Part shown: positions 19,293 to 31,110 of the stretch, one piece after another
How the letters are laid out: the number at the start of each line of letters is the position of its first letter
Numbering within the stretch: the stretch's first letter is position 1
Assembly (NCBI RefSeq): GCF_001650345.1
Contig: NZ_LVHF01000018.1
Location: forward strand, 62,266-126,265
Reading direction: 5' to 3'
Source of the DNA: Photobacterium jeanii
Lineage (GTDB): Bacteria > Pseudomonadota > Gammaproteobacteria > Enterobacterales > Vibrionaceae
DNA length: 64,000 bases
The notes under the pieces: generated by a model
Told to the model about the DNA's origin: nothing
The model's database searches: none
What the model saw: only the letters and a program-made list of their open reading frames with translations
Made by a program: the position numbers and the translations under genes

Positions 19293-21064
19293 TGATGAAG
19301 CTCTTCAAACGCACCAAGCCATCCAATCAACGACGTGTTAAAGCGCCACCGGCATTCATCCCGTGGCGTTTTCGTGTTATTTGCTTCTTTGTTGCCTTAG
19401 CGCTGGTGCTGCTCATTGGTCGGGCAGCATATATCCAAGTGTTGGAGCCGGGTAAATTGATCCAAGAAGGTGATATGCGCTCGCTAAGGGTCAAAGCATT
19501 GCCTTCTGCTCGCGGTATTATTTCTGATCGTAATGGCGAACAGCTGGCGGTCAGTGTACCTGTGCAGGCGGTGTGGGCGGATCCGGTACAAATCTACAAA
19601 AATGGCGGCATGATTGAGCGTGACCGTTGGCATGCGTTGGCTGACGTATTGGGCTTGGACCGTAGCAAGTTAGTTGCGCGGATCGAAAAAAACAAATCAC
19701 GTCGTTTTATTTATTTAGCACGTCAGGTTAGCCCTGCGATGGCCGCTTACGTGGGGAAATTGAAACTTCCTGGTGTCGGGCTTAAAGATGAGTCCCGTCG
19801 CTTTTACCCAACCGGTGAAGTCAGTGCCCATTTAGTGGGGATGACAGGGATCGATAGCCACGGTTTGGAAGGGGTTGAGCGCACTTACGACGGTTGGTTA
19901 ACCGGCGAGCCGGGGCGTAAAACCGTGCGTAAAGACCGCTATGGTCGTGTGGTTGAAAATATCTCGCTGAAAAAACGTGAGCCCGGTAAACCGCTGCAAT
20001 TGAGTATTGATCAGCGTTTGCAAGCGGTGGCTTACCGTGCAGTGAAACAAGCGGTTGTTGACTACCGTGCGACGTCAGCCAGTATTGTGATGGTCGATGT
20101 GCGCACCGGGGAAATTCTCGCGATGGTCAACGCGCCCTCTTACAACCCGAACAACCGTGATAATTTACAAAGTTTTCGGATGCGTAACCGCGTGATCACC
20201 GATGCAATGGAGCCGGGCTCAACCATCAAGCCATTTGTGGTGTTGAGTGCGCTCGAAAATGGCATCGCTGATGAAAACACCATTATTGATACCGGTAACG
20301 GTATTATGCAGGTGGGCGGTAGCCGAGTTCGTGATGTCTCGAAAGTGGGCAAGGCGAACTTGGCTCGTATCCTTCAAAAATCCAGTAACATCGGGGTCAG
20401 TAAGCTCTCGCTCGCAATGCCGGTGGAAGCGCTGTTAGGCATGTACAGCAGCGTCGGCATGGGTGATCCGTCCGGCATTAACCTGATCGGTGAATCGCAA
20501 GGCTTCTTCCCTGATCGTCGTCGTTGGTCTGACTTTGAGCGCGCTACCCTATCGTTTGGTTACGGTATTTCGGTGACACCTATCCAATTAGTACGTGCTT
20601 ATGCCACTTTGGGAGCAATGGGGGTGAACCGTCCACTCTCGATCCTGAAAACGGATGAAATTATGCCCGGGCGCCAAGTTGTCTCGGTTGAAAATGCCCG
20701 CAAGCTACTGAATATGCTTGAGTTGGTAACGAATAAAGAAGGCAGTGCGAAACGCGCTGCTGTTGCGGGCTACCGTGTTGGTGCCAAAACAGGTACAGCG
20801 AAGAAAGCGGCTGCGGGTGGCTACAGCGATGAATATATTGCGATGACCGCCGGCCTTGCCCCTATTAGTAATCCGCGTGTAGCTATGGTGGTGGTGGTCA
20901 ACGAACCCCAAGGTGATCAGTATTACGGTGGTGCAATTGCCGCTCCAATTTTTTCCGATGTCATGAGCAGTGCGCTGCACATTTTGAATGTGCCGCCTGA
21001 TGCTGGCTCCGGCGATAAGCTTAATGTTGTTTTAAATAGAGGCACATCGAATGCCGATACCTAA
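19289..21064 (+). CDS. ftsI: FtsI (PBP3), septal peptidoglycan transpeptidase
   Basis: 591 residues. Cytoplasmic tail, one transmembrane helix (about 28-45), pedestal domain, then the class B transpeptidase domain. The active-site serine is S311 in GSTIKPF (SxxK); the SSN motif ([10 protein letters not shown]) and KTG ([10 protein letters not shown]) complete the penicillin-binding triad. It cross-links septal wall made by FtsW and is the target of aztreonam and cephalexin. The start overlaps ftsL by four bases and the end overlaps murE by 14. Confidence 0.96.
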   Translation: MMMKLFKRTKPSNQRRVKAPPAFIPWRFRVICFFVALALVLLIGRAAYIQVLEPGKLIQEGDMRSLRVKALPSARGIISDRNGEQLAVSVPVQAVWADPVQIYKNGGMIERDRWHALADVLGLDRSKLVARIEKNKSRRFIYLARQVSPAMAAYVGKLKLPGVGLKDESRRFYPTGEVSAHLVGMTGIDSHGLEGVERTYDGWLTGEPGRKTVRKDRYGRVVENISLKKREPGKPLQLSIDQRLQAVAYRAVKQAVVDYRATSASIVMVDVRTGEILAMVNAPSYNPNNRDNLQSFRMRNRVITDAMEPGSTIKPFVVLSALENGIADENTIIDTGNGIMQVGGSRVRDVSKVGKANLARILQKSSNIGVSKLSLAMPVEALLGMYSSVGMGDPSGINLIGESQGFFPDRRRWSDFERATLSFGYGISVTPIQLVRAYATLGAMGVNRPLSILKTDEIMPGRQVVSVENARKLLNMLELVTNKEGSAKRAAVAGYRVGAKTGTAKKAAAGGYSDEYIAMTAGLAPISNPRVAMVVVVNEPQGDQYYGGAIAAPIFSDVMSSALHILNVPPDAGSGDKLNVVLNRGTSNADT

Positions 21065-22571
21065 TCAGACTCAAACTTTGGCACAACTCTTTCAGCCGTG
21101 GCTGCCTTCAACATCAACGCATCACGCGTTGTTAGCGACGCTGACGCCAAGTTCATTTACTCTTGATAGCCGTGACGTGACCGCTGGCTGTTTGTTTGCT
21201 GCCGTGAAAGGTCATGTGGTGGATGGGCGTCGCTTTATTGATAACGCGATCGCTCAAGGCGCGATTGCAGTGGTTGCGGAAGCACAAGGTATCGCCAGTC
21301 ACGGTGACGTTGCAATGCAGCAAGGTGTGCCGATCATTTACATCGCGGATTTGAACTTACATTTATCCGCGATGGCTAAAGCCTTCTACGCCAAGCCTGA
21401 TGAGCAACTTAAGCTGGTGGCGGTCACAGGCACCAATGGTAAAACCACCATTAGCCAACTGTTAGCGCAGTGGGCTGAGTTAGTGGGTTATCGTGCTGGT
21501 GTGATGGGCACCACGGGCAATGGCTTGTTGGAAGCTCTACAACCAGCGGCTAACACCACGGGAAGTGCGATTGAAATCCAGCATGTGTTAGCGGATCTTC
21601 ATCATCAAGGTGCAACTTTTGCCGCGATGGAAGTGTCATCGCATGGTCTGGTGCAAGGGCGCGTAAAAGCGCTCCATTTTGTAGCCAGCATTTTTACCAA
21701 CTTGAGCCGTGACCATTTGGATTACCACGGTGATATGGTGAGTTACGCTGCTGCGAAACAAAGCTTGTTCACTGAGCATCACGCGGGCATGGCTGTCATT
21801 AACATCGATGATGCCGTGGGCGAAAAGTGGCTGATGACCTTACCTCAAGCGGTTGCTGTGACCACGGAGTCTGCTAAGTTGGCAAACCATCAAGGGCCTG
21901 CGTTGTGGCTCACTGAGGTCGCCTATAGTACTCAAGGCGTCACCATTGGTTTTGATTCGACTTGGGGCGCGGGTCATTTCACTGCACCGTTGGTTGGTTC
22001 TTTCAATGTGATGAATATTTTACTGGCGCTGGCAACCTTGCTGGCGACAGGGCATGACCGTGAGCAATTGATTGCAACTGCACCGCAGCTAAACGCGGTG
22101 ATTGGCCGGATGGAAGTTTTTCAAAAGGCTGACAAACCTATGATGGTGGTCGACTATGCTCATACACCAGATGCGCTAGAAAAAGCCTTGCAAGCCCTGC
22201 GCGTACATTGTGAAGGTAAGCTGTGGTGTATTTTCGGTTGTGGTGGCGATCGCGATGCGGGTAAACGCCCAATGATGGCTGAAATCGCCGAACAACACGC
22301 CGATTGCATTATTTTGACCGATGATAATCCTCGCAGCGAATCGCCAGCTGCGATCATCAAAGATATGCTTGCTGGGTTAAAGCAGCCTGAACTGGCAACG
22401 GTGCAACACGATCGTTTTACGGCATGTCAGTACGCGTTTGACCATGCAGGCCCGCAAGACATTGTACTGGTTGCAGGTAAAGGCCACGAAGATTACCAAG
22501 TGCTAGCGGATCAAACTATTCATTATTCGGATCGTGAAACGGTTCAAACCTTATTGGAGACACAAGCATGA
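21051..22571 (+). CDS. murE: MurE, UDP-MurNAc-tripeptide (meso-DAP) ligase
   Basis: 506 residues with the three-domain Mur ligase fold. ATP loop GTNGKTT at residues 127-133. The DDNPRSESP motif in the C-terminal domain marks preference for meso-diaminopimelate as third amino acid. It acts in the cytoplasm after MurD. The ATG at 21051 lies inside the ftsI end, giving translational coupling. It overlaps murF by four bases. Confidence 0.96.
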   Translation: MPIPNQTQTLAQLFQPWLPSTSTHHALLATLTPSSFTLDSRDVTAGCLFAAVKGHVVDGRRFIDNAIAQGAIAVVAEAQGIASHGDVAMQQGVPIIYIADLNLHLSAMAKAFYAKPDEQLKLVAVTGTNGKTTISQLLAQWAELVGYRAGVMGTTGNGLLEALQPAANTTGSAIEIQHVLADLHHQGATFAAMEVSSHGLVQGRVKALHFVASIFTNLSRDHLDYHGDMVSYAAAKQSLFTEHHAGMAVINIDDAVGEKWLMTLPQAVAVTTESAKLANHQGPALWLTEVAYSTQGVTIGFDSTWGAGHFTAPLVGSFNVMNILLALATLLATGHDREQLIATAPQLNAVIGRMEVFQKADKPMMVVDYAHTPDALEKALQALRVHCEGKLWCIFGCGGDRDAGKRPMMAEIAEQHADCIILTDDNPRSESPAAIIKDMLAGLKQPELATVQHDRFTACQYAFDHAGPQDIVLVAGKGHEDYQVLADQTIHYSDRETVQTLLETQA

Positions 22572-23944
22572 TCGACGTGCAATTGTCTCACCTTGCGGAT
22601 GTGCTCGATGCCACTCTGGTGGGTGATGATGTAACCATCCGCACCGTATCAACAGACACTCGTCATATTGAACACGATGGGCTGTTTATTGCCTTAAAAG
22701 GCGAACGTTTTGATGCCCACGATTTTTGCGACCAAGCGTTAGAGAATGGCGCTCGTGCACTGCTCGTTAGTCGCCAACTCCCCCTTGCTGTACCCCAGTT
22801 GGTGGTGGCAGATACCCGTATCGCGTTAGGCCAAATTGGCGCTTGGGTGGCAAAAACGCTCACTGAGACGCATGGCTTAAAAACCGTAGCGCTAACTGGT
22901 AGCTGTGGCAAAACGACAGTGAAAGAAATGGTGGCTGCGATCCTAGAGGCGCGCGGCAAGGTACTGGCGACTGCTGGTAATTTTAATAACGACATCGGTG
23001 TCCCACTGACGTTATTGCGCCTAACGGCAGAGCATGATTTTGCGGTGATCGAGCTTGGTGCTAATCACCAAAACGAAATCGCTTACACCACCAATCTTGT
23101 TAAACCGCAAGCGGCGCTGATCAACAATTTAGCAGCGGCTCACCTTGAAGGTTTTGGCTCTCTAGAAGGGGTTGCTAAAGCGAAAGGGGAAATTTTTGAA
23201 GGTTTGCCAGCGGGTGGTATGGCGGTGGTGAATCTTGACTCTCATGATTTATCGCGCTGGTCAGCACAATTGACCGAGCAGCAAGTGGTGACGTTTTCTG
23301 CTCCGCAATCAGAAGCTGATTTCTCTGCAAGTGATATAAATATTAACTCAGACGGTCGCGCATGTTTTACAATGCGCACCCCTAAGGGCGATATCCCTGT
23401 CCAATTGACCTTAGCTGGTAGCCACAATGTCGCCAATGCACTGGCGGCAGCGGCATTAAGCTTTGCGATGGGCGCAAGTTTAGCCGATGTAGCACAAGGG
23501 CTTGGTCAAGTGAGTAATGTGAAAGGTCGCGTTGATATCACTCAACCTTACCCAGGCTTGCGCTTGATCGACGATACCTACAATGCCAGCGTGGCATCGG
23601 TAAAAGCGGCGATCGACCTATTGGCATCGTTTACTGGCTTACGTTGGTTCGTGCTGGGTGATATGGCTGAACTTGGGGAAGAAAGCGAACAATTACACCG
23701 TGAAGTGGCTGAATATGCTATGGATAAAGGGTTTGATGCAGTTTTCACCTTCGGCAAAGCAAGTGCCGTAGTGAGTGAGCTCAATCAAGGTCAACACTTT
23801 GCGGAAAAATCTGGGTTACTTGCGGCAATTAATGCTCAAGTAGCGCAAGTACTTAAACAACACCAAGAGGTAACAGTGTTAGCAAAAGGCGCGCGTAGCT
23901 CCCGCATGGAAGACGTGATTGCAGCACTTCAGGAAAATAAATAA
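22568..23944 (+). CDS. murF: MurF, UDP-MurNAc-pentapeptide (D-Ala-D-Ala) ligase
   Basis: 458 residues, Mur ligase fold. ATP loop [11 protein letters not shown] (about 112-122), central motif [10 protein letters not shown], and [16 protein letters not shown] in the C-terminal domain. It adds D-Ala-D-Ala to complete the pentapeptide. The D-Ala-D-Ala ligase itself (ddlB) is not in this cluster and must be elsewhere. Overlaps murE by four bases and mraY by one. Confidence 0.96.
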   Translation: MIDVQLSHLADVLDATLVGDDVTIRTVSTDTRHIEHDGLFIALKGERFDAHDFCDQALENGARALLVSRQLPLAVPQLVVADTRIALGQIGAWVAKTLTETHGLKTVALTGSCGKTTVKEMVAAILEARGKVLATAGNFNNDIGVPLTLLRLTAEHDFAVIELGANHQNEIAYTTNLVKPQAALINNLAAAHLEGFGSLEGVAKAKGEIFEGLPAGGMAVVNLDSHDLSRWSAQLTEQQVVTFSAPQSEADFSASDININSDGRACFTMRTPKGDIPVQLTLAGSHNVANALAAAALSFAMGASLADVAQGLGQVSNVKGRVDITQPYPGLRLIDDTYNASVASVKAAIDLLASFTGLRWFVLGDMAELGEESEQLHREVAEYAMDKGFDAVFTFGKASAVVSELNQGQHFAEKSGLLAAINAQVAQVLKQHQEVTVLAKGARSSRMEDVIAALQENK

Positions 23945-25026
23945 TGATTTACTGGTTAGCAGACGTACTTCAGTCTACGTTCCCATTTTTTCGTCTTTTT
24001 GAATATTTGACGTTTCGCGCCATCATCAGTGTACTGACGGCGTTAGTGATTTCACTGTGGATGGGACCGCGTTTGATTGCCCGCCTGCAAATGCTTCAAA
24101 TTGGTCAGGTTATTCGTAACGAAGGCCCTGAGTCGCACTTTAGTAAACGTGGCACCCCAACGATGGGCGGCATCATGATTTTGGCGGCCATTACGATCAC
24201 GGTATTGTTATGGGCGGATCTCTCGAATCCTTATGTATGGGCTGTACTTGTAGTCATGCTTGGCTACGGCGCGGTGGGCTTTGTGGATGATTACCGTAAA
24301 GTGGTACGCAAAAATACCGATGGCTTGATCGCCCGCTGGAAATACTTCTGGCAGTCTGTGATTGCGCTTGGAGTGGCGTTTGCGCTGTATGCTCATGGTC
24401 AAGATACCGTAGCGACTCAGCTTGTGGTGCCGTTCTTTAAAGACGTAATGCCGCAGTTAGGGCTGTTCTACATCGTGTTCACTTACTTTGTGATTGTAGG
24501 TACCAGTAACGCGGTTAACTTAACCGATGGCCTTGATGGCTTGGCAATCATGCCAACTGTGATGGTGGCATCGGGTATGGCGTTTATCGCATGGGCAACG
24601 GGTAACGTTAACTTTGCGAACTACCTGCATATTCCTTACCTTAGCAACGCCAGCGAATTGGTGGTGGTCTGTACTGCTATTGTCGGTGCTGGTCTGGGCT
24701 TTTTGTGGTTTAACACCTACCCAGCGCAAGTATTCATGGGCGATGTAGGCTCATTAGCTCTTGGTGGCGCACTGGGTACTATCGCAGTATTGGTTCGCCA
24801 AGAATTGCTATTGGTGATCATGGGCGGTGTATTCGTAATGGAAACCGTATCTGTGATCCTTCAGGTCGGCTCATACAAGCTACGTGGTCAACGTATTTTC
24901 CGCATGGCGCCTATCCATCACCACTACGAATTGAAAGGTTGGCCAGAACCTCGCGTGATCGTGCGCTTCTGGATCATTACCCTGATGTTGGTTCTTATTG
25001 CTTTAGCAACGTTGAAGGTACGCTAA
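23944..25026 (+). CDS. mraY: MraY, phospho-MurNAc-pentapeptide translocase
   Basis: 360 residues, polytopic (about ten transmembrane helices). Catalytic and magnesium-binding motifs FVDDYRK (about 116-122), [13 protein letters not shown] (about 189-201) and [15 protein letters not shown] (about 320-334) are intact. It makes lipid I by transferring phospho-MurNAc-pentapeptide to undecaprenyl phosphate in the inner membrane. Length equals E. coli MraY. Confidence 0.97.
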   Translation: MIYWLADVLQSTFPFFRLFEYLTFRAIISVLTALVISLWMGPRLIARLQMLQIGQVIRNEGPESHFSKRGTPTMGGIMILAAITITVLLWADLSNPYVWAVLVVMLGYGAVGFVDDYRKVVRKNTDGLIARWKYFWQSVIALGVAFALYAHGQDTVATQLVVPFFKDVMPQLGLFYIVFTYFVIVGTSNAVNLTDGLDGLAIMPTVMVASGMAFIAWATGNVNFANYLHIPYLSNASELVVVCTAIVGAGLGFLWFNTYPAQVFMGDVGSLALGGALGTIAVLVRQELLLVIMGGVFVMETVSVILQVGSYKLRGQRIFRMAPIHHHYELKGWPEPRVIVRFWIITLMLVLIALATLKVR

Positions 25027-26367
25027 ATGAATGGCTTAGGTGGTGTGAACCGTATCGTCGTTATTGGTTTGGGCATGACAGGGTTGTCTGTGGTGCGCCA
25101 TTTGCTGCGTCAGCCGCAACCGCTAGATATTAAAGTGATTGATACCCGAGTTTCACCACCGGGTCAGGAAGAGCTTCCGCCACAAGTTAGCTTGTGCAGC
25201 GGTGAGTGGAATATGAGTTGGTTGCTTGAGGCTGACTTGATTGTTGCTAGCCCAGGCATTGCGCTGGCAACCCCTGAGCTTCAACAAGCCGCTCAAGCTG
25301 GGATTGAAATCATCGGTGATATCGAGCTATTTGCCCGTGCGGTAACTAAACCCGTTATTGCCATTACTGGCTCGAACGGTAAAAGCACCGTCACTAGCCT
25401 TGTTGGTGAAATGGCGAAAGAAGCCAATATTAATGTCGGTGTCGGCGGCAATATTGGCTTTGCTGCTTTAGACATGCTGGCTAATGATCACGATTTGTAT
25501 GTGCTAGAGCTGTCGAGTTTTCAGCTTGAAACCACCTCCTCGCTGAAGCTAAAAGCGGCGGTGTACCTTAACTTGTCTGAAGATCACATGGACCGCTACC
25601 AAGGTTTGGAAGATTACAGTGCAGCTAAAATGCGTATTTTCCACCATGCGGAATTAGCGGTTTATAACCGTGATGATCTTGCTACCCGACCTGAAACTCA
25701 ATCGCCAATGACCAGCTTTGGCTTTGATGATCAAGCCTATGGTTTGGTTGAGCAAGCGGGGCAAGAGTTCCTAGCGGTGAATCAAGTGCCACTTATGCCT
25801 GCCAATGAGATTGCGTTGGTTGGTCGCCATAATGTCGCCAATAGCTTGGCGGCGCTGGCTTTGGCGGATGCGGTTGGTATTGAACACGTAGCCGCTTGTC
25901 GTGCGCTTCGCCGTTACACAGGTCTAGTGCATCGCTGCCAATTGGTGGTGCAACAACACGGTGTGAAGTGGGTGAATGATTCAAAGGCAACCAATGTCGC
26001 CAGTACCTTAGCTGCGCTCAAAGGGCTCGATCTTGAAGGTAAACTTCACCTGTTGGTGGGTGGTGATGGTAAAGGTGCTGATTTCTCAGAGCTTGCTCCT
26101 GTGTTGGCAAACTTGAATGTTCAACTGTACTGTTATGGTCGTGATGGTCATCTTTTTGCCCCTTTGGTCGCCGAACCTATCTGCGTTGAGACTATGAGCG
26201 AGGCGATGAGCCAAGCGGCAAGTACCGCGCAAGCGGGTGATATGATCATGCTATCGCCAGCCTGTGCCAGTTTTGATCAGTTCCCTAATTTTATGGCGCG
26301 AGGTGATGCCTTTGTCACCTTGGCGCAAGCGTTACAACATCAGGTCGCAGGAGCGACTGAATGCTAA
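25027..26367 (+). CDS. murD: MurD, UDP-MurNAc-L-alanine:D-glutamate ligase
   Basis: 446 residues, Mur ligase fold: N-terminal Rossmann-like UDP domain ([17 protein letters not shown]), ATP loop [15 protein letters not shown] (about 115-129) and C-terminal domain with [16 protein letters not shown]. It adds D-glutamate. It starts directly after the mraY stop and overlaps ftsW by seven bases. Confidence 0.96.
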   Translation: MNGLGGVNRIVVIGLGMTGLSVVRHLLRQPQPLDIKVIDTRVSPPGQEELPPQVSLCSGEWNMSWLLEADLIVASPGIALATPELQQAAQAGIEIIGDIELFARAVTKPVIAITGSNGKSTVTSLVGEMAKEANINVGVGGNIGFAALDMLANDHDLYVLELSSFQLETTSSLKLKAAVYLNLSEDHMDRYQGLEDYSAAKMRIFHHAELAVYNRDDLATRPETQSPMTSFGFDDQAYGLVEQAGQEFLAVNQVPLMPANEIALVGRHNVANSLAALALADAVGIEHVAACRALRRYTGLVHRCQLVVQQHGVKWVNDSKATNVASTLAALKGLDLEGKLHLLVGGDGKGADFSELAPVLANLNVQLYCYGRDGHLFAPLVAEPICVETMSEAMSQAASTAQAGDMIMLSPACASFDQFPNFMARGDAFVTLAQALQHQVAGATEC

Positions 26368-27584
26368 GGCAAACTAAGGACGGGATGTTTTCGCTATCGG
26401 AGTGGTTCACTAAACCTGCAACACCTTGCCTGTACGATCGTCAGCTGGTGTGGATTGCCTTCGCATTGATGGTGATCGGCTTGGTGATCGTAACGTCAGC
26501 TTCGATGCCGATTGCAACTCGCCTTACCGAGATGCCTTTCTATTTTGCAGCCCGTCATGCCTTTTTCTTGGTGTGCTCGTTGGTGATCATTGGCGTCGTG
26601 GTACAAGTGCCACTGGCGCGGTGGCAGCAATTCAGTGTACCCATGCTGTTACTTTCCATTGTGCTGCTGCTCGTGGTATTGGGCGTAGGTCGCTCGGTTA
26701 ACGGTGCGTCTCGTTGGATCCCATTAGGTATTTTTAACCTCCAGCCAGCGGAAGTGGCAAAACTGTCATTGTTTATCTTCCTATCGGGTTATTTGGTGCG
26801 TCAGTATTCGCAAGTTCGAGCCAGTTTTTTAGGCTTTGCGAAACCACTTGCCGTGCTGGTGTTGTTGGCGGCATTGCTGCTTCAGCAACCTGATTTGGGG
26901 ACTTTCGTGGTAATGTTTGTGACCACGGTAGGGATGTTATTCATCGCGGGTGCCCAGCTATGGCAGTTCCTTGCTATGATCGCCTTGGCGGTATTCGGCA
27001 TTGTTATTCTTATTGTGTTCGAGCCTTATCGGATGCGACGAGTAACCTCCTTCCTTGACCCGTGGGAAGACCCATTTGGTAGCGGCTACCAGTTAACACA
27101 ATCCCTAATGGCTTTTGGCCGAGGCGATTGGTTTGGTCAAGGTTTGGGTAACTCGATCCAAAAGCTGGAATACTTACCAGAAGCCCACACCGACTTTGTG
27201 TTTGCCGTGCTGGCAGAAGAGCTGGGACTTGTGGGCGTTGCCATTGTCTTGCTGTTGATTTTTGCCCTGGTATTTAAAGCACTCGATATTGGCCGTAAAT
27301 CACTGCAAAGCGAATTACTGTTTGGTGGTTTTTTAGCGTTTGGTATTGGCATTTGGTTTGCTTTCCAAACCCTAGTCAATGTTGGGGCAGCGGCGGGGAT
27401 CGTGCCGACCAAAGGTTTAACCTTGCCACTGATCAGTTACGGTGGCTCAAGTTTATTTATTATGGCGACGGCGGTGGCCATCTTGATCAGGATTGATCAC
27501 GAGCAACGACTGCATGTGAAATATCATCCGGTCGAGCAAGAAGAATCTGAAAATAGTACAGAAACAAATAATGACGAAAAGTAA
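26361..27584 (+). CDS. ftsW: FtsW, septal peptidoglycan polymerase (SEDS family)
   Basis: 407 residues with about ten transmembrane helices. SEDS motifs include [31 protein letters not shown], the QQPDLGT loop and [10 protein letters not shown] near the end. FtsW is the glycosyltransferase partner of FtsI. The C-terminal cytoplasmic tail after about residue 375 is acidic and glutamate-rich. It overlaps murD by seven bases and murG by 14. Confidence 0.95.
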   Translation: MLRQTKDGMFSLSEWFTKPATPCLYDRQLVWIAFALMVIGLVIVTSASMPIATRLTEMPFYFAARHAFFLVCSLVIIGVVVQVPLARWQQFSVPMLLLSIVLLLVVLGVGRSVNGASRWIPLGIFNLQPAEVAKLSLFIFLSGYLVRQYSQVRASFLGFAKPLAVLVLLAALLLQQPDLGTFVVMFVTTVGMLFIAGAQLWQFLAMIALAVFGIVILIVFEPYRMRRVTSFLDPWEDPFGSGYQLTQSLMAFGRGDWFGQGLGNSIQKLEYLPEAHTDFVFAVLAEELGLVGVAIVLLLIFALVFKALDIGRKSLQSELLFGGFLAFGIGIWFAFQTLVNVGAAAGIVPTKGLTLPLISYGGSSLFIMATAVAILIRIDHEQRLHVKYHPVEQEESENSTETNNDEK

Positions 27585-28653
27585 GCGTTTACTTGTTATG
27601 GCTGGTGGTACTGGTGGACACGTGTTCCCAGGCTTGGCGGTAGCAAAGCAATTGCAACAACAGGGATGGGAGATCCGCTGGTTAGGTACTGCGGATCGAA
27701 TGGAAGCGGATTTGGTGCCACAGCATGGCATTGAGATCGATTTTATTAAAGTGAAAGGCTTACGCGGTCAGGGCGTGAAACGTCTGTTGGCTGCTCCCTT
27801 CCAAATTTTAGGCGCTATAAAGCAAGCGCGTCAGCATATCAAAGCATGGCAACCGGATGTGGTATTAGGCATGGGCGGTTATGTGAGTGGTCCTGGTGGT
27901 GTGGCGGCTTGGCTAAGCGGCATCCCTGTGGTGTTACACGAGCAAAATGCCATTGCTGGTCTGACGAATCAGTGGTTGTCGAAAATTGCGCGCCGTGTAT
28001 TGCAAGCTTTTCCTGGGGCTTTTGCTAATCAAGAGGTTGTCGGTAACCCCGTTCGTCAAGATGTGACGGCATTGCCTGCGCCTGATGAGCGTATGGCTGA
28101 GCGTGATGGTCCAATTCGTGTGTTAGTGATGGGCGGTAGCCAAGGGGCACGCATTTTGAACCACACTATGCCAGAAGTGGCGGCCTTATTGGGTAACAAC
28201 ATCACCGTATGGCATCAAGCAGGTAAAGGCGCACAAGCAGATACCGAGCAACGCTATGCAGCACAAAGCGAAGCGAACCCTGATTTTAAAGTGACCGAGT
28301 TTATCGACGATGTCGCCGCAGCCTATGCATGGGCTGATGTGGTGGTTTGTCGCTCGGGGGCATTAACTGTTTCTGAGCTGTCAGCCGCTGGTTTGGCTGC
28401 GATCTTCGTTCCATTTATGCATAAAGATCGCCAACAAGCCCTCAATGCTGATCATTTAGTGCAAGCGCAAGCGGCTTTAATGATAGAACAGCCAGAACTG
28501 ACCGCCGTTAAACTGGCACAACAATTACAAAAGCTTGACCGTCCTGCGTTGCTGTCGATGGCACAAGCAGCACGCGATGCCGCTATTCTTGATGCCGATG
28601 TAAGAGTCGCAGACATCATTAAATCACTGGCAAAAGACAAGAACGAGAAATAA
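27571..28653 (+). CDS. murG: MurG, lipid II synthase (GlcNAc transferase)
   Basis: 360 residues, GT-B glycosyltransferase. [14 protein letters not shown] (about 12-25) is the first G-loop, GGYVSGPGG the second, and [11 protein letters not shown] and [15 protein letters not shown] bind UDP-GlcNAc. It acts on the cytoplasmic face of the membrane to convert lipid I to lipid II. It starts within ftsW; murC follows immediately. Confidence 0.96.
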   Translation: MTKSKRLLVMAGGTGGHVFPGLAVAKQLQQQGWEIRWLGTADRMEADLVPQHGIEIDFIKVKGLRGQGVKRLLAAPFQILGAIKQARQHIKAWQPDVVLGMGGYVSGPGGVAAWLSGIPVVLHEQNAIAGLTNQWLSKIARRVLQAFPGAFANQEVVGNPVRQDVTALPAPDERMAERDGPIRVLVMGGSQGARILNHTMPEVAALLGNNITVWHQAGKGAQADTEQRYAAQSEANPDFKVTEFIDDVAAAYAWADVVVCRSGALTVSELSAAGLAAIFVPFMHKDRQQALNADHLVQAQAALMIEQPELTAVKLAQQLQKLDRPALLSMAQAARDAAILDADVRVADIIKSLAKDKNEK

Positions 28654-28656
28654 GTG

Positions 28657-30117
28657 ATGAACAAATTGGACAACCCGCAACTAGCAAAAATTCGAACTAT
28701 GGTGCCAGAAATGCGCCGTGTAGAACGCATTCACTTTGTTGGCATCGGTGGTGCAGGCATGAGTGGTATCGCGGAAGTGCTGGTTAACGAAGGTTACCGT
28801 ATCAGCGGCTCTGATATTGCACCGAATGCCGTGACCAATAGCCTGCAAAGCAAAGGGGCTGAAATCTTTTTCGGTCATCAACAAGAAAACGTTGAAGGTG
28901 CGAGCGTGGTGGTTGTCTCAACCGCGATTTCACAGCAGAACCCTGAGCTTGTTGCCGCGCGTGAATTGCGTATTCCTGTTGTTCGCCGTGCTGAAATGCT
29001 GGCAGAGCTAATGCGCTACCGCCATGGTATCGCGATTGCGGGTACCCACGGTAAAACCACTACAACGGCGCTGGTGACTCAAATTTATTCTGAGGCAGGT
29101 CTTGATCCCACATTCGTTAATGGCGGTTTGGTGAAAAGTGCGGGCACCAATGCGCGTTTAGGCTGCAGCCGTTATCTGATTGCCGAAGCGGATGAAAGTG
29201 ATGCGTCCTTCTTGCACCTTCAGCCGATGGTGAGTGTTGTGACCAATATCGAAGCGGATCACATGGAAACTTACGGTGGTGATTTTGAAGTGTTGAAGCA
29301 AACCTTCATCGACTTTTTGCACAACCTACCATTCTACGGTTTAGCTGTGGTATGTATTGATGATCCTGTAGTACGTGAATTATTACCACGTATTGGTCGT
29401 CAAGTGACGACGTACGGCTTCTCTGAAGATGCGGATGTTCGTCTACTGAACTACCGTCAGCAAGGCTCGCAAGGTCAGTTTGTGATTGCGCGTGAAGGCA
29501 AGCCGGATCTTGAAATTACGCTTAACGTACCGGGTAAGCACAACGCATTGAATGCCACTGCCGCGGCAGCCGTCGCAACCGAAGAAGGCATTGCAGACGA
29601 AGCCATCATCCGTGGTTTAGCGGAGTTCCAAGGCACGGGGCGTCGCTTCGATCACCTAGGTGAGTTCGAGAGCGGTAACGGTAAAGTCATGTTAGTGGAC
29701 GATTACGGTCATCACCCAAGCGAAGTCGATGTAACTATTCAAGCGGCTCGTGCTGGTTGGCCAGATAAGCGTCTAGTGATGATCTTCCAGCCGCATCGTT
29801 ACAGTCGTACCCGTGACTTATATGAAGATTTTGCAAATGTGTTGGAACAAGTCGACGTGTTAGTGATGCTCGACGTGTACTCAGCGGGTGAAACTCCAAT
29901 TGTTGGTGCGGATGGTCGTTCGCTATGTCGTACGATCCGTGGTCGCGGTAAGATCGACCCAATTTTTGTTCCAACCATTGATGCTCTTCCTGCAGCTTTA
30001 GCGAACATTATTGGCGAAGATGACCTAGTGTTGACGCAAGGAGCGGGGGATGTTGGTAAAGTTGCCCGTCAACTCGCCGAAATGGAGTTAAATATTGCTG
30101 TTATGGGTGAAGCCTGA
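28657..30117 (+). CDS. murC: MurC, UDP-MurNAc:L-alanine ligase
   Basis: 486 residues, Mur ligase fold with [17 protein letters not shown] at the N-terminus, ATP loop [12 protein letters not shown] (about 125-136), and [13 protein letters not shown] in the third domain. It adds the first amino acid (L-Ala) to UDP-MurNAc. I take the ATG at 28657; the in-frame GTG at 28654 would add one residue. GAGA at 28645-28648 serves as Shine-Dalgarno. In E. coli ddlB comes next; here there is a 222-base gap to ftsQ instead. Confidence 0.96.
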   Translation: MNKLDNPQLAKIRTMVPEMRRVERIHFVGIGGAGMSGIAEVLVNEGYRISGSDIAPNAVTNSLQSKGAEIFFGHQQENVEGASVVVVSTAISQQNPELVAARELRIPVVRRAEMLAELMRYRHGIAIAGTHGKTTTTALVTQIYSEAGLDPTFVNGGLVKSAGTNARLGCSRYLIAEADESDASFLHLQPMVSVVTNIEADHMETYGGDFEVLKQTFIDFLHNLPFYGLAVVCIDDPVVRELLPRIGRQVTTYGFSEDADVRLLNYRQQGSQGQFVIAREGKPDLEITLNVPGKHNALNATAAAAVATEEGIADEAIIRGLAEFQGTGRRFDHLGEFESGNGKVMLVDDYGHHPSEVDVTIQAARAGWPDKRLVMIFQPHRYSRTRDLYEDFANVLEQVDVLVMLDVYSAGETPIVGADGRSLCRTIRGRGKIDPIFVPTIDALPAALANIIGEDDLVLTQGAGDVGKVARQLAEMELNIAVMGEA

Positions 30118-30220
30118 TTTTTCTTAGTAAAAATCTAACGTTAGCGGGTTTATGATTACAGCAATTGCATTGCTGAAATAGATATGAACTCAGAGACAGC
30201 ATGAAATTAACCAACAAATG

Positions 30221-30249
30221 TTGGAGAGTTAAGGGTTGGTCGGTATAAT
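30221..30249 (+). promoter_or_regulatory. Candidate promoter for ftsQAZ
   Basis: A perfect -10, TATAAT (30244-30249), with TTGGAG (30221-30226) 17 bases upstream. It lies in the gap between murC and ftsQ. The decamer AATCGGTCAA overlaps the -10 (30247-30256) and recurs at 30301-30310, possibly a regulator site. Confidence 0.5.
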
Positions 30250-30339
30250 CGGTCAACTTTGCTCAAAAATCGTATTTTAAAGTTGAATTAGTGTGGCTTT
30301 AATCGGTCAATACACTATGAGATCAGGTTTCGAGGCGAA

Positions 30340-31098
30340 ATGACGGATGTAGTCAAAAAAAGCGATCTTTTCATAACGCCGTCACCGACTAAGCATTTTG
30401 GTGGCATCGCTTTTTTTATTGCCGTTATTGTTTTTATCGCATGGTTGCTTAATGCCGCCTTAAGCTGGATGACAGATACCAATCGGATGCCGTTATCCCA
30501 GTTGGTGATCCAAGGGGAGTTAAAACATTTAACGACCGACGATGTCAGACAAGCGATTTTGCAGCTGGACCACTTGGGTACCTTTATGACTCAAGACATT
30601 GGTGAGCTGCAAGGTGCGTTGGAGTCGTTACCTTGGGTGGCACACGCATCGGTGCGTAAGCAGTGGCCTGAAACAGTAAAGGTTTACTTGCTTGAGCATC
30701 AGCCGGCGGCGATTTGGAATCAAAGCCATTTGGTGAACGAGCATGGCGATGTGTTTTATGCCGATGCGAGCCAAGTAGCCGATTTGCCACTAGTGAAGCT
30801 GGTGGGTCCGGAAGGTAGCAGTCCTCGTGTATTCGCTGCATTGAATGAAATGCAACCGAGGTTACAGCTTGCGGGATTTGAAATTGATACGTTGATTTTA
30901 AACGAACGTCGAGCTTGGCGAGTCGAATTGACCAACGGGATTCGATTAGAGATTGGACGAAAGATGCGGATGGAGCGCTTAGAGCGATTCATCAACTTAT
31001 TCCCAGAGTTAGAAGCTCAGGGTAAAGCCATCGCATACATCGATTTGCGGTACGATATCGGTGTAGCAGTGGGCTGGAAAACGGTTCCTGAAGAATAA
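30340..31098 (+). CDS. ftsQ: FtsQ, divisome membrane protein
   Basis: 252 residues: cytoplasmic N-terminus, one transmembrane helix (about 24-45), a POTRA domain (about 55-125, beginning with SQLVIQGELKHLTTDDVRQAI) and the beta domain to the end. FtsQ recruits FtsL and FtsB to the septum. Somewhat shorter than E. coli FtsQ (276), mainly at the C-terminus. Twelve bases separate it from ftsA. Confidence 0.94.
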   Translation: MTDVVKKSDLFITPSPTKHFGGIAFFIAVIVFIAWLLNAALSWMTDTNRMPLSQLVIQGELKHLTTDDVRQAILQLDHLGTFMTQDIGELQGALESLPWVAHASVRKQWPETVKVYLLEHQPAAIWNQSHLVNEHGDVFYADASQVADLPLVKLVGPEGSSPRVFAALNEMQPRLQLAGFEIDTLILNERRAWRVELTNGIRLEIGRKMRMERLERFINLFPELEAQGKAIAYIDLRYDIGVAVGWKTVPEE

Positions 31099-31110
31099 GA
31101 GCGTGCGCGA

